DNA of 55,744 bases, taken from NCBI GenBank assembly GCA_030688605.1, contig JAUYJB010000006.1, positions 1 through 55,744 of the forward strand. The letters are read 5' to 3'. The notes under the pieces were generated by a model. It was not told the origin of the DNA. It did not search any database and worked only from the letters and a program-made list of their open reading frames with translations. A program made the translations under genes and the position numbers. The stretch is from Hyphomicrobiales bacterium (GTDB taxonomy: Bacteria > Pseudomonadota > Alphaproteobacteria > Rhizobiales > NORP267). Positions 9,102-17,611 of this stretch are shown here, piece by piece (position 1 is the first letter of the stretch; every line of letters starts with the position of its first letter).

Positions 9102-10607
9102 TTATGCATCCTCTTTCCGCGATTCCGGATGAGAAAAGACCAGCCTGATGAGCGGACCCATCAGCGGCCAGAGCAGGCTGACTGCGGTAAGCGCGAACAG
9201 CAGCACAACGATGGGGCTCTCGAACAGGCCGAGAAAATTATTGTCGTACATGATCATCGACTGGGAAAATTTCTCCTCGACGAGTTTGCCCAGGATCAAC
9301 CCCATGACCAGCGGCGCCAGACCGAAGCCGTGGCGCAGCATGATGAAGCCGACGACGCCCGAGATGAACATCACCCAGATGTCGAAAATCGCGCCCGAGC
9401 CGGCATAAGCGCCGACCACGGAAAAGACGAACACGGCCGGCCAAAGAACCGTGCGGGGAATGAGGGTGATCAGGGAAAAGGTCTTGGCGCCGATCAGGCC
9501 GATGCCGAGGAACATGAAATTGGCGAGCAGCATGGCGCCGAAAATGGCGTAGATGAACTCCGGCGTCTCGCGCACGAGATAGGGGCCGGGGCGCAAGCCA
9601 TGGATGATCAGGGCGGCGAGGATCAGCGCCGTGGTGCCGCTGCCGGGGATGCCGAGCGCCAGCGTCGGCACCATGGCCCCGCCGGTCGCCGCGTTGTTGG
9701 CGGCCTCCGGCCCGGCAATGCCCTCCGGCGTTCCCTTGCCGAAATCTTTCTTGTGCTTCGACCAGCGTCGCGCCTCGTTGTAGCCCATGAGCGCGGCAAC
9801 GGTGGAGCCCTCTGCCGGCAGGATGCCGATGAAGGTGCCGAGGGCGCTGGAGCGCAGAATGGTCGGCCACACCAGCCGCAAGTCCTGGCGTGACGGCAGC
9901 TTGATGACACCGGCGCGAATGCGCTCATAGGCGATGTCGAGCGCCTGCGACTGGTTCAACAGCTCGCCCATGGCAAAAAGGCCGATCAGCACCGGGATGA
10001 AGCTGATCCCCTCGGTCAGTTCGTGAATGCCGAAGGTGAAGCGCTCGACCCCGGTCGTCAGATGAATGCCGATGGTGCTGATCATCACGCCGAAGCCGCC
10101 GGAGATGAGGTTGCGCAGCGACGACTTGCCGCTGATCGAGGCGAGCATCGACAGCGCGAAGACGGAAAGCGCGAAATATTCCGGCGGCCGGAACTTCAGG
10201 GCGACGGCGGCGAGCAGTGGGGCCGCGAAGATGAACACGATGAGGCTGAAGACGCCGCCGAAGACGCTCGAGAAGGTGGCAAGGCCGAGCGCGCGGCCGG
10301 CCTCGCCGCGCTTGGCCATGGGGTAACCGTCGAAAGCGGTGGCCACCGCGGGCGGTGCGCCCGGCGCGTTGATCAGGATGGCGGTGATCGAGCCGCCAAA
10401 GGTCCCGGCGCAATAGAGCGCCGCCATCATCGAGATCGCCGGCACCGGCTCGAGCGACAGCGTGAAAGGCAGGAGCAGCGCCACCGCCATGGGCGAGCTC
10501 AGGCCGGGCAGGGCACCCACCACGACGCCGATCAGCACGCCACTGAAGATCAGCACGATATTGTTGAGATCGAGAACGAGGCCGAGGCCTTGCAGGACCG
10601 GTTCCAT
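9102..10607 (-). CDS. tctA: Tripartite tricarboxylate transporter, large membrane subunit TctA
   Basis: 501 residues, ATG at 10607. It carries the TctA family signatures GALPGLSSPMAVALLLPFT, YCAGTFGGSITAILINAPGAPPA and, in the second half, GIPGSGTTALILAALIIHGLRPGP, with about 10-12 membrane spans. It is the ion-coupled channel subunit of a TTT transporter, working with TctB (12 bp upstream) and the periplasmic TctC-type receptor. Substrates of the family include citrate and other di/tricarboxylates and some aromatic acids. Confidence 0.93.
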   Translation of the reverse strand: MEPVLQGLGLVLDLNNIVLIFSGVLIGVVVGALPGLSSPMAVALLLPFTLSLEPVPAISMMAALYCAGTFGGSITAILINAPGAPPAVATAFDGYPMAKRGEAGRALGLATFSSVFGGVFSLIVFIFAAPLLAAVALKFRPPEYFALSVFALSMLASISGKSSLRNLISGGFGVMISTIGIHLTTGVERFTFGIHELTEGISFIPVLIGLFAMGELLNQSQALDIAYERIRAGVIKLPSRQDLRLVWPTILRSSALGTFIGILPAEGSTVAALMGYNEARRWSKHKKDFGKGTPEGIAGPEAANNAATGGAMVPTLALGIPGSGTTALILAALIIHGLRPGPYLVRETPEFIYAIFGAMLLANFMFLGIGLIGAKTFSLITLIPRTVLWPAVFVFSVVGAYAGSGAIFDIWVMFISGVVGFIMLRHGFGLAPLVMGLILGKLVEEKFSQSMIMYDNNFLGLFESPIVVLLFALTAVSLLWPLMGPLIRLVFSHPESRKEDA

Positions 10608-10619
10608 GGCGCACCTCGG

Positions 10620-11180
10620 CTAGGGAGCGATGCCGAGCATGCCCGGCTCGAACTGGACGAGCAGGACACGGTCGAAGACATAGGCGACAGCGAGCGGGAA
10701 CAGCAATGCGAACAGGATGATTCGTCGCCAGCGCCGCTCCCCCCACAGGACCGGTAGAGTGAGGCAGATCGCTATCATACAGATCAGGGTCCCCACATAA
10801 GGCATCGCCAGTATGATGAGAAACAGGAGGCCCGTGGTCAGATAGGGCATCCGCTTGACCCGCTCGCTGCGCTCCGAATCGATGTCCTCGCCACGGCGGC
10901 GGTGCAGCACATGCTCGAAGGGCAGGCCGAGCGCCATGATCATGATGATGATCAGGACCCCGCGCGGAAAGAATTCCGGCGGAATGTTCTGCGACAAGAG
11001 GGTGGAGACCTCGTCGAAGGTGGTCGTGACGTAATAGAAGAAGGCACAGATCGCGAGCACGACCAGGCTCACGACGAGGTCGGTGCGGTGGACCAACCCC
11101 TCCTGCCCAGGCCGCGCCCAGAATCTTGCACTGCCCCATCTGTTCGAAGTTGGTTCGGCCATTCCCCGTCTCCCGGTCAT
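10620..11180 (-). CDS. tctB: Tripartite tricarboxylate transporter, small membrane subunit TctB
   Basis: 186 residues with four hydrophobic segments, as expected of TctB: one near 33-50, one near 70-90 and a pair near 112-165. The ATG at 11180 overlaps the stop of the regulator gene (ATGA), which favours that start over the internal ATG at 11162 and implies translational coupling. TctB is poorly conserved in sequence; the call rests on size, topology and position directly before tctA. Confidence 0.85.
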   Translation of the reverse strand: MTGRRGMAEPTSNRWGSARFWARPGQEGLVHRTDLVVSLVVLAICAFFYYVTTTFDEVSTLLSQNIPPEFFPRGVLIIIMIMALGLPFEHVLHRRRGEDIDSERSERVKRMPYLTTGLLFLIILAMPYVGTLICMIAICLTLPVLWGERRWRRIILFALLFPLAVAYVFDRVLLVQFEPGMLGIAP

Positions 11181-11929
11181 AGGGCAAGCGGCCGCCGGCC
11201 GCCGTTTTGTAACTGTCGTTTCGGTCTCGAAACGATATTCTTGGCCTCTTCCGCCGCATATTCGGCGGCGGCTGCGGCGATCAGGCGCTGCTTGGCGGAG
11301 AGCACATGCGCGCGCATCGCCAATCCGGCGCGAACCGGGTCGCGCCGTTCCAGCGCCGCCACCACCAGACGGTGCTCCTCGTTGGAGACGAGCATGCTGC
11401 CCTCGCTCAACAGACCCTTGCGCCGGAACAGGTGCAGATGCTTGACCAGGCTGCGATAGAGCAGGCTCAGCCTCTGATTGCCGGCCAGATCGAGCAGCTT
11501 GTCGTGATAGGTCAGGTTGAGCGGATAGTAGCTGTCGAGGTCGGCGCGGCGCGCCGCCGCGTCCATCTCGTCGACAAGGCGCGCCAGTTCCGCGAACTCC
11601 GCCGTGGTGATGTGCTGGGCGACTTCGCGGCCGACCAGATCGTCCAGTGCGGCGCGGATGTCGTAGACCTCGAGTGCTTCCCTGAGCGCGATCTCGCGCA
11701 CGAACATGCCGCGGTTGGGAATGGCGGTCAGCAGCCCCTCCTGGGTCAGCGCCCGGCAGGCCTCGCGGACCGGCCCGCGGCTGACGCCGAACCGTTCGGC
11801 GAGCAGGTTCTCGGTCACCCGGTCGCCGGCATTGAGCTCGCCGTTCATGATCATCGCCTCGATCTCGCCCTGCATGCGCAGGGTCAGCGGGGTCGAGGGC
11901 GTATCCTTGAGGTTGCGCAAACGTCCCAC
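11177..11929 (-). CDS. GntR family transcriptional regulator, FCD (FadR-like) subfamily
   Basis: 250 residues. An N-terminal winged helix-turn-helix (about 15-75; LLAERFGVSRGPVREACRALTQEGLL) is followed by an all-helical FCD ligand domain (about 85-210), with metal/ligand-type residues in DLDSYYPLNLTYHDKLL and NEEHRLVVAALERRD. It sits inside the transport operon, 90 bp after the receptor gene, and overlaps tctB by 4 bp. Such regulators usually repress their own catabolic genes and release on binding the substrate or a CoA ester. A fitting palindrome lies upstream of the receptor gene at 13222. Confidence 0.92.
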   Translation of the reverse strand: MGRLRNLKDTPSTPLTLRMQGEIEAMIMNGELNAGDRVTENLLAERFGVSRGPVREACRALTQEGLLTAIPNRGMFVREIALREALEVYDIRAALDDLVGREVAQHITTAEFAELARLVDEMDAAARRADLDSYYPLNLTYHDKLLDLAGNQRLSLLYRSLVKHLHLFRRKGLLSEGSMLVSNEEHRLVVAALERRDPVRAGLAMRAHVLSAKQRLIAAAAAEYAAEEAKNIVSRPKRQLQNGGRRPLAL

Positions 11930-12019
11930 CGATTTGTCCGTGAGGCTGGCCAGACCGCCAGCGCCGATGGGCGCCGGCGGTCCCTTTTTCGCGCTTCGAG
12001 TGAGCGGCGCTTCTGGCCG

Positions 12020-13021
12020 CTACTTGATCAGGTCGAGTTCCTTGAGAGCCTCGACGGCGCCCGCGTACTCTTCCTTGATCTGCTTGTCCCAGACCTCGTG
12101 GCCGGCGACGTTCTCCTCCGGATCGAGGCCCGAGCTCTTCAGATAGTTGGCGAACACCTCGTGCTTCATGGCCTTGACCATGGCATCGGAGAGGATCTTG
12201 ACGCGCTCCGGCGGCGTGCCGCCAAGCACCCAGTAACCGCGCGTCGTCGAGGTCTTCACCTTATAGCTCTTCTCGAAGGTGGTCGGCACATCGGGATAGT
12301 CCTTGAGGCGCTTTTCGGCCATCACCACGAGCGCCCGGAAGGTGCCGTCGTCGATTTGCTGGCGGCCTTCGCTGACATTGGGCAGGGCGGCGACGATCGC
12401 GCCCGACATCAGCGCCTGAACCATCTCGCCGCCGCCGCCGAAGGGCACGACCTTGAACTTGAAGCCGGCCGCCTTGGCGAGCTGGAACAGGCCGATATGC
12501 TCGGTGCCGCCGATCTGCGCGACGCCCCAATTGAGCGCCGTGTCCTTCGACGCGGCAATCAAATCCTCAAGCGTCTTGTAAGGGCCGTCGGAGGACACGG
12601 CGATGAAGGTCGGGTCATCCATCGCCCGGGCGACGCCGACCACGTCGTCGATGGTCAGCGGCGACTTGCCGAGTGCGATCGTGTAAAGGTGGCTCTGCGT
12701 CAGGGCCAGCACGGTATAACCGTCGCGCGGCTTGCCCATCGCATATTGATGCGCCGACGCCCCGGAGCCGCCGCGCTTGGCGATCACGGTCATGTCGACG
12801 TCGAGCTCTCTGCGCGTGCGGATCGACATCATCCGCGCGGTGACGTCGGTGCCGCCGCCATAGCCTGAATGGATCACCACCTCGATGGACTTTGAGGGGA
12901 ATTTCTCGTCCTGCGCGGAGGCCGGGTTCAAGCAGAGCATCAGCCCGAAGGCCGCCACTCCGGCGATGGCCAGGCGTTTGCGCATGGCGAATTTCTGAGT
13001 TGCGTTCAGTGCGACGTTCAT
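12020..13021 (-). CDS. tctC: Bug/TctC-family tripartite transporter substrate-binding protein
   Basis: 333 residues, ATG at 13021. A signal peptide covers about residues 1-36 (RKRLAIAGVAAFGLMLCLNPASA). The mature protein begins QDEKFPSKSIEVVIH and continues with the GGGTDVTARMM region typical of Bug receptors. It delivers a carboxylate to TctAB. Unlike many TTT systems, whose large family of orphan receptors is scattered, this one is the first gene of the same minus-strand unit. The divergent 685-bp region upstream contains the likely promoter and operator. Confidence 0.9.
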   Translation of the reverse strand: MNVALNATQKFAMRKRLAIAGVAAFGLMLCLNPASAQDEKFPSKSIEVVIHSGYGGGTDVTARMMSIRTRRELDVDMTVIAKRGGSGASAHQYAMGKPRDGYTVLALTQSHLYTIALGKSPLTIDDVVGVARAMDDPTFIAVSSDGPYKTLEDLIAASKDTALNWGVAQIGGTEHIGLFQLAKAAGFKFKVVPFGGGGEMVQALMSGAIVAALPNVSEGRQQIDDGTFRALVVMAEKRLKDYPDVPTTFEKSYKVKTSTTRGYWVLGGTPPERVKILSDAMVKAMKHEVFANYLKSSGLDPEENVAGHEVWDKQIKEEYAGAVEALKELDLIK

Positions 13022-13221
13022 AGACCTTCCCTCCCGAAAATCTCGGTTTTTCAGCGTCTCATCCCTATTGCAGACCAGGCATCGACCCGCTCACCCGCAC
13101 GCAGCCTTAAGCGGCTACCGGACTCGGCCGGTCGGACGATGAAAAAAGGCTTTTGGACAAGCCCTAGCGACGCCCACCCGGCGATCTGCATGAACTCCAG
13201 CGCCCCCGGTTAGGCATTCAA

Positions 13222-13233
13222 ATTGTTTACAAT
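13222..13233. promoter_or_regulatory. Candidate GntR/FCD operator ATTGTTTACAAT
   Basis: ATTGT-TT-ACAAT has perfect 5-bp inverted arms around a two-base centre. It closely resembles the TTGTATACAA-type operators known for FCD-subfamily GntR regulators. It lies about 200 bp upstream of tctC in otherwise GC-rich DNA, and the window's only GntR gene is the second gene of that operon. Assignment is inference from motif and position. Confidence 0.55.
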
Positions 13234-13250
13234 CCGGGCGCGGCATATTC

Positions 13251-13270
13251 ACACCCCTTCCAGGGGGTGT
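13251..13270. repeat. Short inverted repeat (7-bp arms ACACCCC/GGGGTGT)
   Basis: Arms at 13251-13257 and 13264-13270 are perfectly complementary with a 6-base loop. It is 17 bp from the GntR-type palindrome and has no T tract, so it is more likely a second operator or mRNA structure than a terminator. Function unknown. Confidence 0.45.
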
Positions 13271-13525
13271 CAATCAACCATCCCGCCCGGTGGCGGATTT
13301 GCGCGAAGTCATGGTGACGTCGCTGCGGAGGTCCGCGGCGGAGCGCATTGCGCTCAGCCCTTCAAAGCGGGAAATTGTCGACAAGTTATTGGGCCGAAGA
13401 TGGTTGCGGAGAGCGCCGCGGCGGCGGCAGCCCCATTTCCTCCGACGGCGCGCCCCCAAGCCATTGACTTTTCACGGCACCGGCCAAACCATAGGGGGCT
13501 TGCCTGATCCGCATCGAAGGCCGCA

Positions 13526-13699
13526 ATGAGGGTTGCCCATGCACGGGTTCGCGGCGCGCCGGAACGGGCGGGAGCCTCGTCGGGGAGGGACTTCAAGAGC
13601 GTGGCTGAATCTGGGGCCGCCACCGGAGCAAAGACGATTGCCGACACGAAGCGGGCGGCGGCGTGCGCCGCGCCCGCGGCGGCTGTGATGCGCGGCTGA
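13526..13699 (+). CDS. Doubtful small ORF, 57 residues, upstream of the ABC importer
   Basis: ATG at 13526 follows GAAGG with a 5-base gap, and the frame ends 7 bp before the ATPase start codon. The product is Ala/Arg-rich (ends CAAPAAAVMRG) with no recognisable domain. Good ribosome binding site and position support it; composition is also what any GC-rich non-coding frame would give. Low confidence. Confidence 0.18.
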   Translation: MRVAHARVRGAPERAGASSGRDFKSVAESGAATGAKTIADTKRAAACAAPAAAVMRG

Positions 13700-13706
13700 C
13701 GGGGGG

Positions 13707-14513
13707 ATGGACAAGACGATGCAGGTGCCGGTCCTCAACATCGATGGCGTGTCGAAAACCTTCCGCGGCGGGGACCGCGGCGAGGTCGAGGCGCTTGCCC
13801 GTTTCGATCTGGCGATCGCCGAGGGCGAATTCGTCGCCATTATCGGGCCGAGCGGCTGCGGCAAGTCGACTCTGTTCAACATTGTCGGCGGGCTGCTTCA
13901 GAGCGACAGCGGCCAGGTCCGCGTCGACGGCCACCCGGTCAATGGCTCGCACCGCGACATCGGCATGGTGTTTCAGGAAGAGAGCACCTTTCCCTGGCGC
14001 ACGGTGCTCGACAATGTCGCCTTTCCGCTCGAGGTCGCCGGCATGGCGGCGGCGGAGCGCTACGAGAAGGCGCGCGGCATGATCGAGCTGGTCGGGCTTT
14101 CCGGCTTCGAGCGGCGCTATCCCGGCGAGCTGTCCGGCGGCATGCGCCAGCGCACGGCGATCGGACGGACGCTCGCCGCCGAGCCGCGCATCCTGTTGCT
14201 CGATGAGCCCTTCGCCTCCATCGACGAGCAGACGCGGCTTCTGCTCGGCGAGCAGCTTCTCGCCATTTGCGCCAAGCTCAGGCAGACGACGCTGCTGATC
14301 ACCCACAATATCGCCGAGGCCATCCAGCTTTCCGACCGGGTCGTCGTCATGTCGTTCAGGCCCGGCACCATCAAGGAGATCATCGACATCGACCTGCCGC
14401 GCCCGCGCTCATCGGAAATCCTCGCCAGCGAGGCTTTCGGGCGCTATGTCGGCATGGTCTGGACCCATCTTCGCCACGAGGCGACGCGCGGCATGCAGGC
14501 CGCAAAGCAATGA
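13707..14513 (+). CDS. ABC transporter ATP-binding protein (nitrate/sulfonate/taurine type)
   Basis: 268 residues, ATG 13707 directly after a GGGGGG stretch that serves as ribosome binding site. Walker A GPSGCGKST at 47-55, Q-loop FQEE at 89-92, signature LSGGM at 142-146 and Walker B ILLLDE at 162-167. Closest in organisation to SsuB/TauB. First gene of a four-gene importer (ATPase, binding protein, two permeases). Two distinct permeases instead of the usual single SsuC/TauC type make a heterodimeric channel likely. Confidence 0.92.
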   Translation: MDKTMQVPVLNIDGVSKTFRGGDRGEVEALARFDLAIAEGEFVAIIGPSGCGKSTLFNIVGGLLQSDSGQVRVDGHPVNGSHRDIGMVFQEESTFPWRTVLDNVAFPLEVAGMAAAERYEKARGMIELVGLSGFERRYPGELSGGMRQRTAIGRTLAAEPRILLLDEPFASIDEQTRLLLGEQLLAICAKLRQTTLLITHNIAEAIQLSDRVVVMSFRPGTIKEIIDIDLPRPRSSEILASEAFGRYVGMVWTHLRHEATRGMQAAKQ

Positions 14514-14561
14514 CGACCATTAGACCATTAAGAGTCGAAACCGAAGGAGAGGAAATGCATC

Positions 14562-15524
14562 ATGGCAGTAACACGTAGAAACTTGCTTTCGCTGACCGTC
14601 GCGGGCTCGCTTGCGGTCATTGTGCCGTTCAGCGTCCGGGCGCAGGACAAGATCACCGTCGCCATCGGCCAGAAGGGCCTGTGGGACACGATGGTGACCG
14701 TGCACGGGGTCGACCAGGGCTTCTTCAAGGAGGAAGGGCTCGAGGTCGAGATCATCTATACCCGCGGCGGGTCGGAGACGCTGCAGGCGGTGATCACCGG
14801 CAGCGCCCAGTTCGCCATGGTCAACGGCGTGCTCGGCGTGCTCGGCGCCTTTGCCAAGGGCGCCCCGCTGCGCATCGTCAGCGCCCAGATGACCGGCTCC
14901 CCGGACCTGTTCTGGTACGCCAAGGCCGACAGCCCGATCAACAGCCTGAAGGACGCCGACGGCAAGACCATGGGCTTCTCGCGGCCCGGCTCGTCGACCC
15001 ACCTCGTGTCCCTGGAGCTCGCCAACGCCGCTGGCGTCAAGCCCGAGCTGACACCGACGGGCGGCATCTCCGACACCAAGACCCAGGTCCTGTCGGGCCA
15101 GATCGACATCGGCTGGTCGGTGCCGCCCTTCAACCTCGCCCTGGTGCGCAAGGGCGAGATCAAGATCGTCGCCCGCGGCGGCGACGTGCCGAGCCTCGCC
15201 GAACAGACAATCCGGGTGAACGTGGTCAACGCCGATTTCCTCGCCAGCAATCGCGAAACCGTCGAAAAATTCATGCGCGGCTACGCCAAGGCGCTGGATT
15301 GGATGTATTCGATGCAGGACGATGCCGTGAAGGCCTTCGCGGCGTTCAACAATGTCGACCTCGACGTGGCCAAGGATTCGGTGGCCTTCTATCCGAAGGA
15401 GTCGATGGCCATGGCGCCGATCGCCGGCCTCGAGGCCAGCATGAAGCAGGCGGTCGAGTATAAGCAGCTCGACGCGCCCTTGAGCGATGACCAGGTCAAG
15501 GAGCTGCTCCAGCTCCTGCCATAG
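14562..15524 (+). CDS. ABC transporter substrate-binding protein (NMT1/SsuA-like)
   Basis: 320 residues, ATG 14562 preceded by GAAGGAGAGG about 12-20 bases upstream. The N-terminus MAVTRRNLLSLTVAG...VRAQ has a twin-arginine-like RR followed by a hydrophobic stretch, suggesting Tat or Sec export with cleavage near residue 28. The body (GLWDTMVTVHGVDQGFFKEEGLEVEIIYTRGGSE) is typical of the NMT1/SsuA family that binds sulfonates, nitrate, pyrimidines or other small anions. Ligand not predictable. Confidence 0.88.
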   Translation: MAVTRRNLLSLTVAGSLAVIVPFSVRAQDKITVAIGQKGLWDTMVTVHGVDQGFFKEEGLEVEIIYTRGGSETLQAVITGSAQFAMVNGVLGVLGAFAKGAPLRIVSAQMTGSPDLFWYAKADSPINSLKDADGKTMGFSRPGSSTHLVSLELANAAGVKPELTPTGGISDTKTQVLSGQIDIGWSVPPFNLALVRKGEIKIVARGGDVPSLAEQTIRVNVVNADFLASNRETVEKFMRGYAKALDWMYSMQDDAVKAFAAFNNVDLDVAKDSVAFYPKESMAMAPIAGLEASMKQAVEYKQLDAPLSDDQVKELLQLLP

Positions 15525-15554
15525 GCCCGGGCGCGTCGCCGCGAGGGGACATCG

Positions 15555-16298
15555 ATGACGAGGAGCCCCGCAATGGCCGGGCTTGCGGCCTTAGGCGTGC
15601 TGTGCCTGATCGCTGAGGCGCTGGTCTTAGGCGGCATGGTCTCGCCGCTGGTGCTGGCGCGGCCGAGCGATGTGGGGCTTGCCGTCGTCGAGCTGATCCG
15701 CGAGGAGAGCCTGATGCAGGCCTTCCTCGCGACCTTCGCGGTGACGCTCGCCGCCGGCGCGACGGCGACGGCGATCGGCATTCCGGCGGGCTTTCTTCTC
15801 TACCGCTTCCGCAATCTGGGGCGCGCCTATGAAAGCTGGTTTGCGGCCCTGTTCGCGGCACCCATGGTGCTGCTCTATCCGCTGTTCCTGGTGATTATCG
15901 GCCGCAATTTCATGACCATCTTCGTCATGGGGACGATCACTGGCGCGATCCCGATCATCCTCAACACCCGCGTCGGCCTCGCTTCGGTGCCGGGGCCGTT
16001 GGTCAATGTCGGGGTGAGCTTCAACTGCTCGGGCGGCCAGCAATTCTTCAAGGTCCTGTTTCCCGCCGCCGTCCCCGACATCTTTACCGGCATCCGGCTC
16101 GGACTCATCTATGCCCTCGTCAACATCATCGGCATCGAGTTCCTGATCAATTTCGGCGGCCTCGGCCGGGTGGTCTCGGACATGTATGACCGCTTCGAAA
16201 TCCCCGGCATGTATGCCGCCATCGGCTTCATCGTCGTGGTCAGCGCCAGCGTCTTCGCGGTGCTGGCCCGCATCGAGAAGAGGATCCGTCCGGTATGA
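15555..16298 (+). CDS. ABC transporter permease (BPD_transp_1 type)
   Basis: 247 residues with about six membrane segments, ATG 15555 after GAGGGG. The EAA-like cytoplasmic loop that contacts the ATPase is around 150-180 (FFKVLFPAAVPDIFTGIRLGL). It starts 30 bp after the receptor gene and overlaps the next permease by 4 bp (ATGA), so the two are probably made in equal amounts and pair in the membrane. Confidence 0.88.
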   Translation: MTRSPAMAGLAALGVLCLIAEALVLGGMVSPLVLARPSDVGLAVVELIREESLMQAFLATFAVTLAAGATATAIGIPAGFLLYRFRNLGRAYESWFAALFAAPMVLLYPLFLVIIGRNFMTIFVMGTITGAIPIILNTRVGLASVPGPLVNVGVSFNCSGGQQFFKVLFPAAVPDIFTGIRLGLIYALVNIIGIEFLINFGGLGRVVSDMYDRFEIPGMYAAIGFIVVVSASVFAVLARIEKRIRPV

Positions 16299-17113
16299 CC
16301 GCCGTCGACACCGGTCACGCCGCCGCGGCGGCGCTGCGCGAGAGCGAAGGCGCCGAGCGCCGGGTGCTGGCGATCCGCGTCGCCACCATCCTTGTTCTCG
16401 TCATCGCCTGGGAGGTGATGTCGCGCTCGGGCCTGTTCTATGAAGGCGTGGTGCCATCCGCCGTACTGATCGTTCCGGCGGTATTCGACCTTCTGACCGA
16501 TCCGGTCTTCTACCGCCATCTCGTCGTCAGCGGCGCGGAGATTCTCGCCGGCCTGGCCATCGCCGCGGCTCTCGCGATCCCGCTTGGCATCCTGTTCGGC
16601 GCCCGGCGCTTTCTCGGCCGCGTCGTTGCGCCCTATGTCATGGCCCTGGCGACGACCCCGAAAATCGTCTTCCTGCCCATCGTCATGCTGCTGGTCGGGA
16701 TCGGCCCGGAATCGAAGACCGCGCTCGGCGCGCTGTCGGCCTTCTTCCCCATCGTGCTGTCGACCACCGCGGGCGTCGTCCATGTCAGCCCGGTGCATCT
16801 CAATGTCGGGCGCAGCTTCAACCTCACCACCTGGCAGATGGTGAGCAAAATCTATCTGCCGTCGCTGGTGCAGCCGATCCTCACCGGCCTCAGGCTCGGC
16901 CTCGGCGTCGCCATCATCGGCGTGCTACTCGGAGAGATCAAACTGTCCAATGCGGGGCTCGGCTTCCTCGCCAGCGACTTCTATAGCCAGTACCGCATCC
17001 CCCATCTCTACGCGGTCTTGATCCTGATCTTCGCCCTTGCCGTCGCCGCCAACGCGGTGATGGGCCTGACCGCCCGGCGGGTCGGCTCCCAGGCCCCCGA
17101 CGCGCCGCATTGA
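16295..17113 (+). CDS. ABC transporter permease (BPD_transp_1 type)
   Basis: 272 residues, start codon overlapping the preceding stop. About six membrane segments; the coupling loop is near 185-215 (MVSKIYLPSLVQPILTGLRLGL). It is similar in plan to the upstream permease but clearly diverged. Last gene of the importer; a GC-rich stretch and a half-copy of the dispersed palindrome (17160) follow. Confidence 0.88.
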   Translation: MTAVDTGHAAAAALRESEGAERRVLAIRVATILVLVIAWEVMSRSGLFYEGVVPSAVLIVPAVFDLLTDPVFYRHLVVSGAEILAGLAIAAALAIPLGILFGARRFLGRVVAPYVMALATTPKIVFLPIVMLLVGIGPESKTALGALSAFFPIVLSTTAGVVHVSPVHLNVGRSFNLTTWQMVSKIYLPSLVQPILTGLRLGLGVAIIGVLLGEIKLSNAGLGFLASDFYSQYRIPHLYAVLILIFALAVAANAVMGLTARRVGSQAPDAPH

Positions 17114-17159
17114 CCCGGCCACTCCGCCCCGGCGGGGGGCGGGCCGCGCGCGGTCGAGA

Positions 17160-17172
17160 CCGGGAACCGCTC
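17160..17172 (-). repeat. Half copy of the dispersed AGAGCGGTTCC palindrome
   Basis: CCGGGAACCGCTC matches the 3' arm of the full palindromes at 26023 and 51336. Only one arm is present. It lies between the ABC permease and the small secreted protein gene. Confidence 0.5.
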
Positions 17173-17224
17173 CAGGCGTTAGACTTTGCATTACGTCGCC
17201 GATTCGGTGAGAAGGATGACTTCC

Positions 17225-17611
17225 ATGACGGCAATGCGGATTAGGGCCGTAGGGCTCGCATTTTCGGTGGTTCTGGCGCCGGCGGCGCTGGCCGACGCGC
17301 TGGACAAGGCGGTCTACATGAACACCTATTACTGCGCCGGGATCGCGGAAGTGTATGGCGAGCGGCTCGGCTCCTCGCGTCGCAGCGAGGCCGGCGAGGC
17401 GGCGCAGGCGGCGGTCGAGCTGAGAAGCCGGGCGCAGAGCTTCGGCCGCCGGCTCGGCTACAGCGACGCGGAAGGAAGGAGCGCCGAGGCCCAGGGGCGC
17501 CAGACCATGGCCAGGATGCTGCCGCAAAACGGCGCCTGGATGAGCGGCGGGCCGATCCCCCAGGACGCCTTTCGCCAGTACAAACATTGCGCGTCGTTGG
17601 CCGGGCTGTAG
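17225..17611 (+). CDS. Small secreted protein of unknown function
   Basis: 128 residues. ATG 17225 is chosen because GAGAAGG (17209-17215) lies nine bases upstream; the ATG at 17216 would abut it. Residues 1-20 form a signal peptide (IRAVGLAFSVVLAPAALA, then DALDKA). The mature part is short and helical, with two Cys (in YYCAG and KHCAS) that could form one disulfide. No domain recognised. It stands alone between the ABC importer and a crotonase gene. Confidence 0.65.
   Translation: MTAMRIRAVGLAFSVVLAPAALADALDKAVYMNTYYCAGIAEVYGERLGSSRRSEAGEAAQAAVELRSRAQSFGRRLGYSDAEGRSAEAQGRQTMARMLPQNGAWMSGGPIPQDAFRQYKHCASLAGL

Larger units (their letters stand above)
13022..13706. other. Divergent intergenic region between tctC and the ABC importer
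   Basis: 685 bp. It holds the GntR-type palindrome at 13222-13233, a hairpin at 13251-13270 and a doubtful 57-codon frame at 13526-13699. Other short open frames here have no Shine-Dalgarno or protein-like composition, and I treat them as chance. Promoters for both flanking operons should lie here, but I could not identify -35/-10 boxes with confidence. Confidence 0.6.

Noticed and set aside
13223..13507. A 94-codon frame in the tctC/ABC intergenic region
   Set aside because: No ribosome binding site, low-complexity Ala/Pro/Arg composition, and it overlaps the regulatory palindromes.
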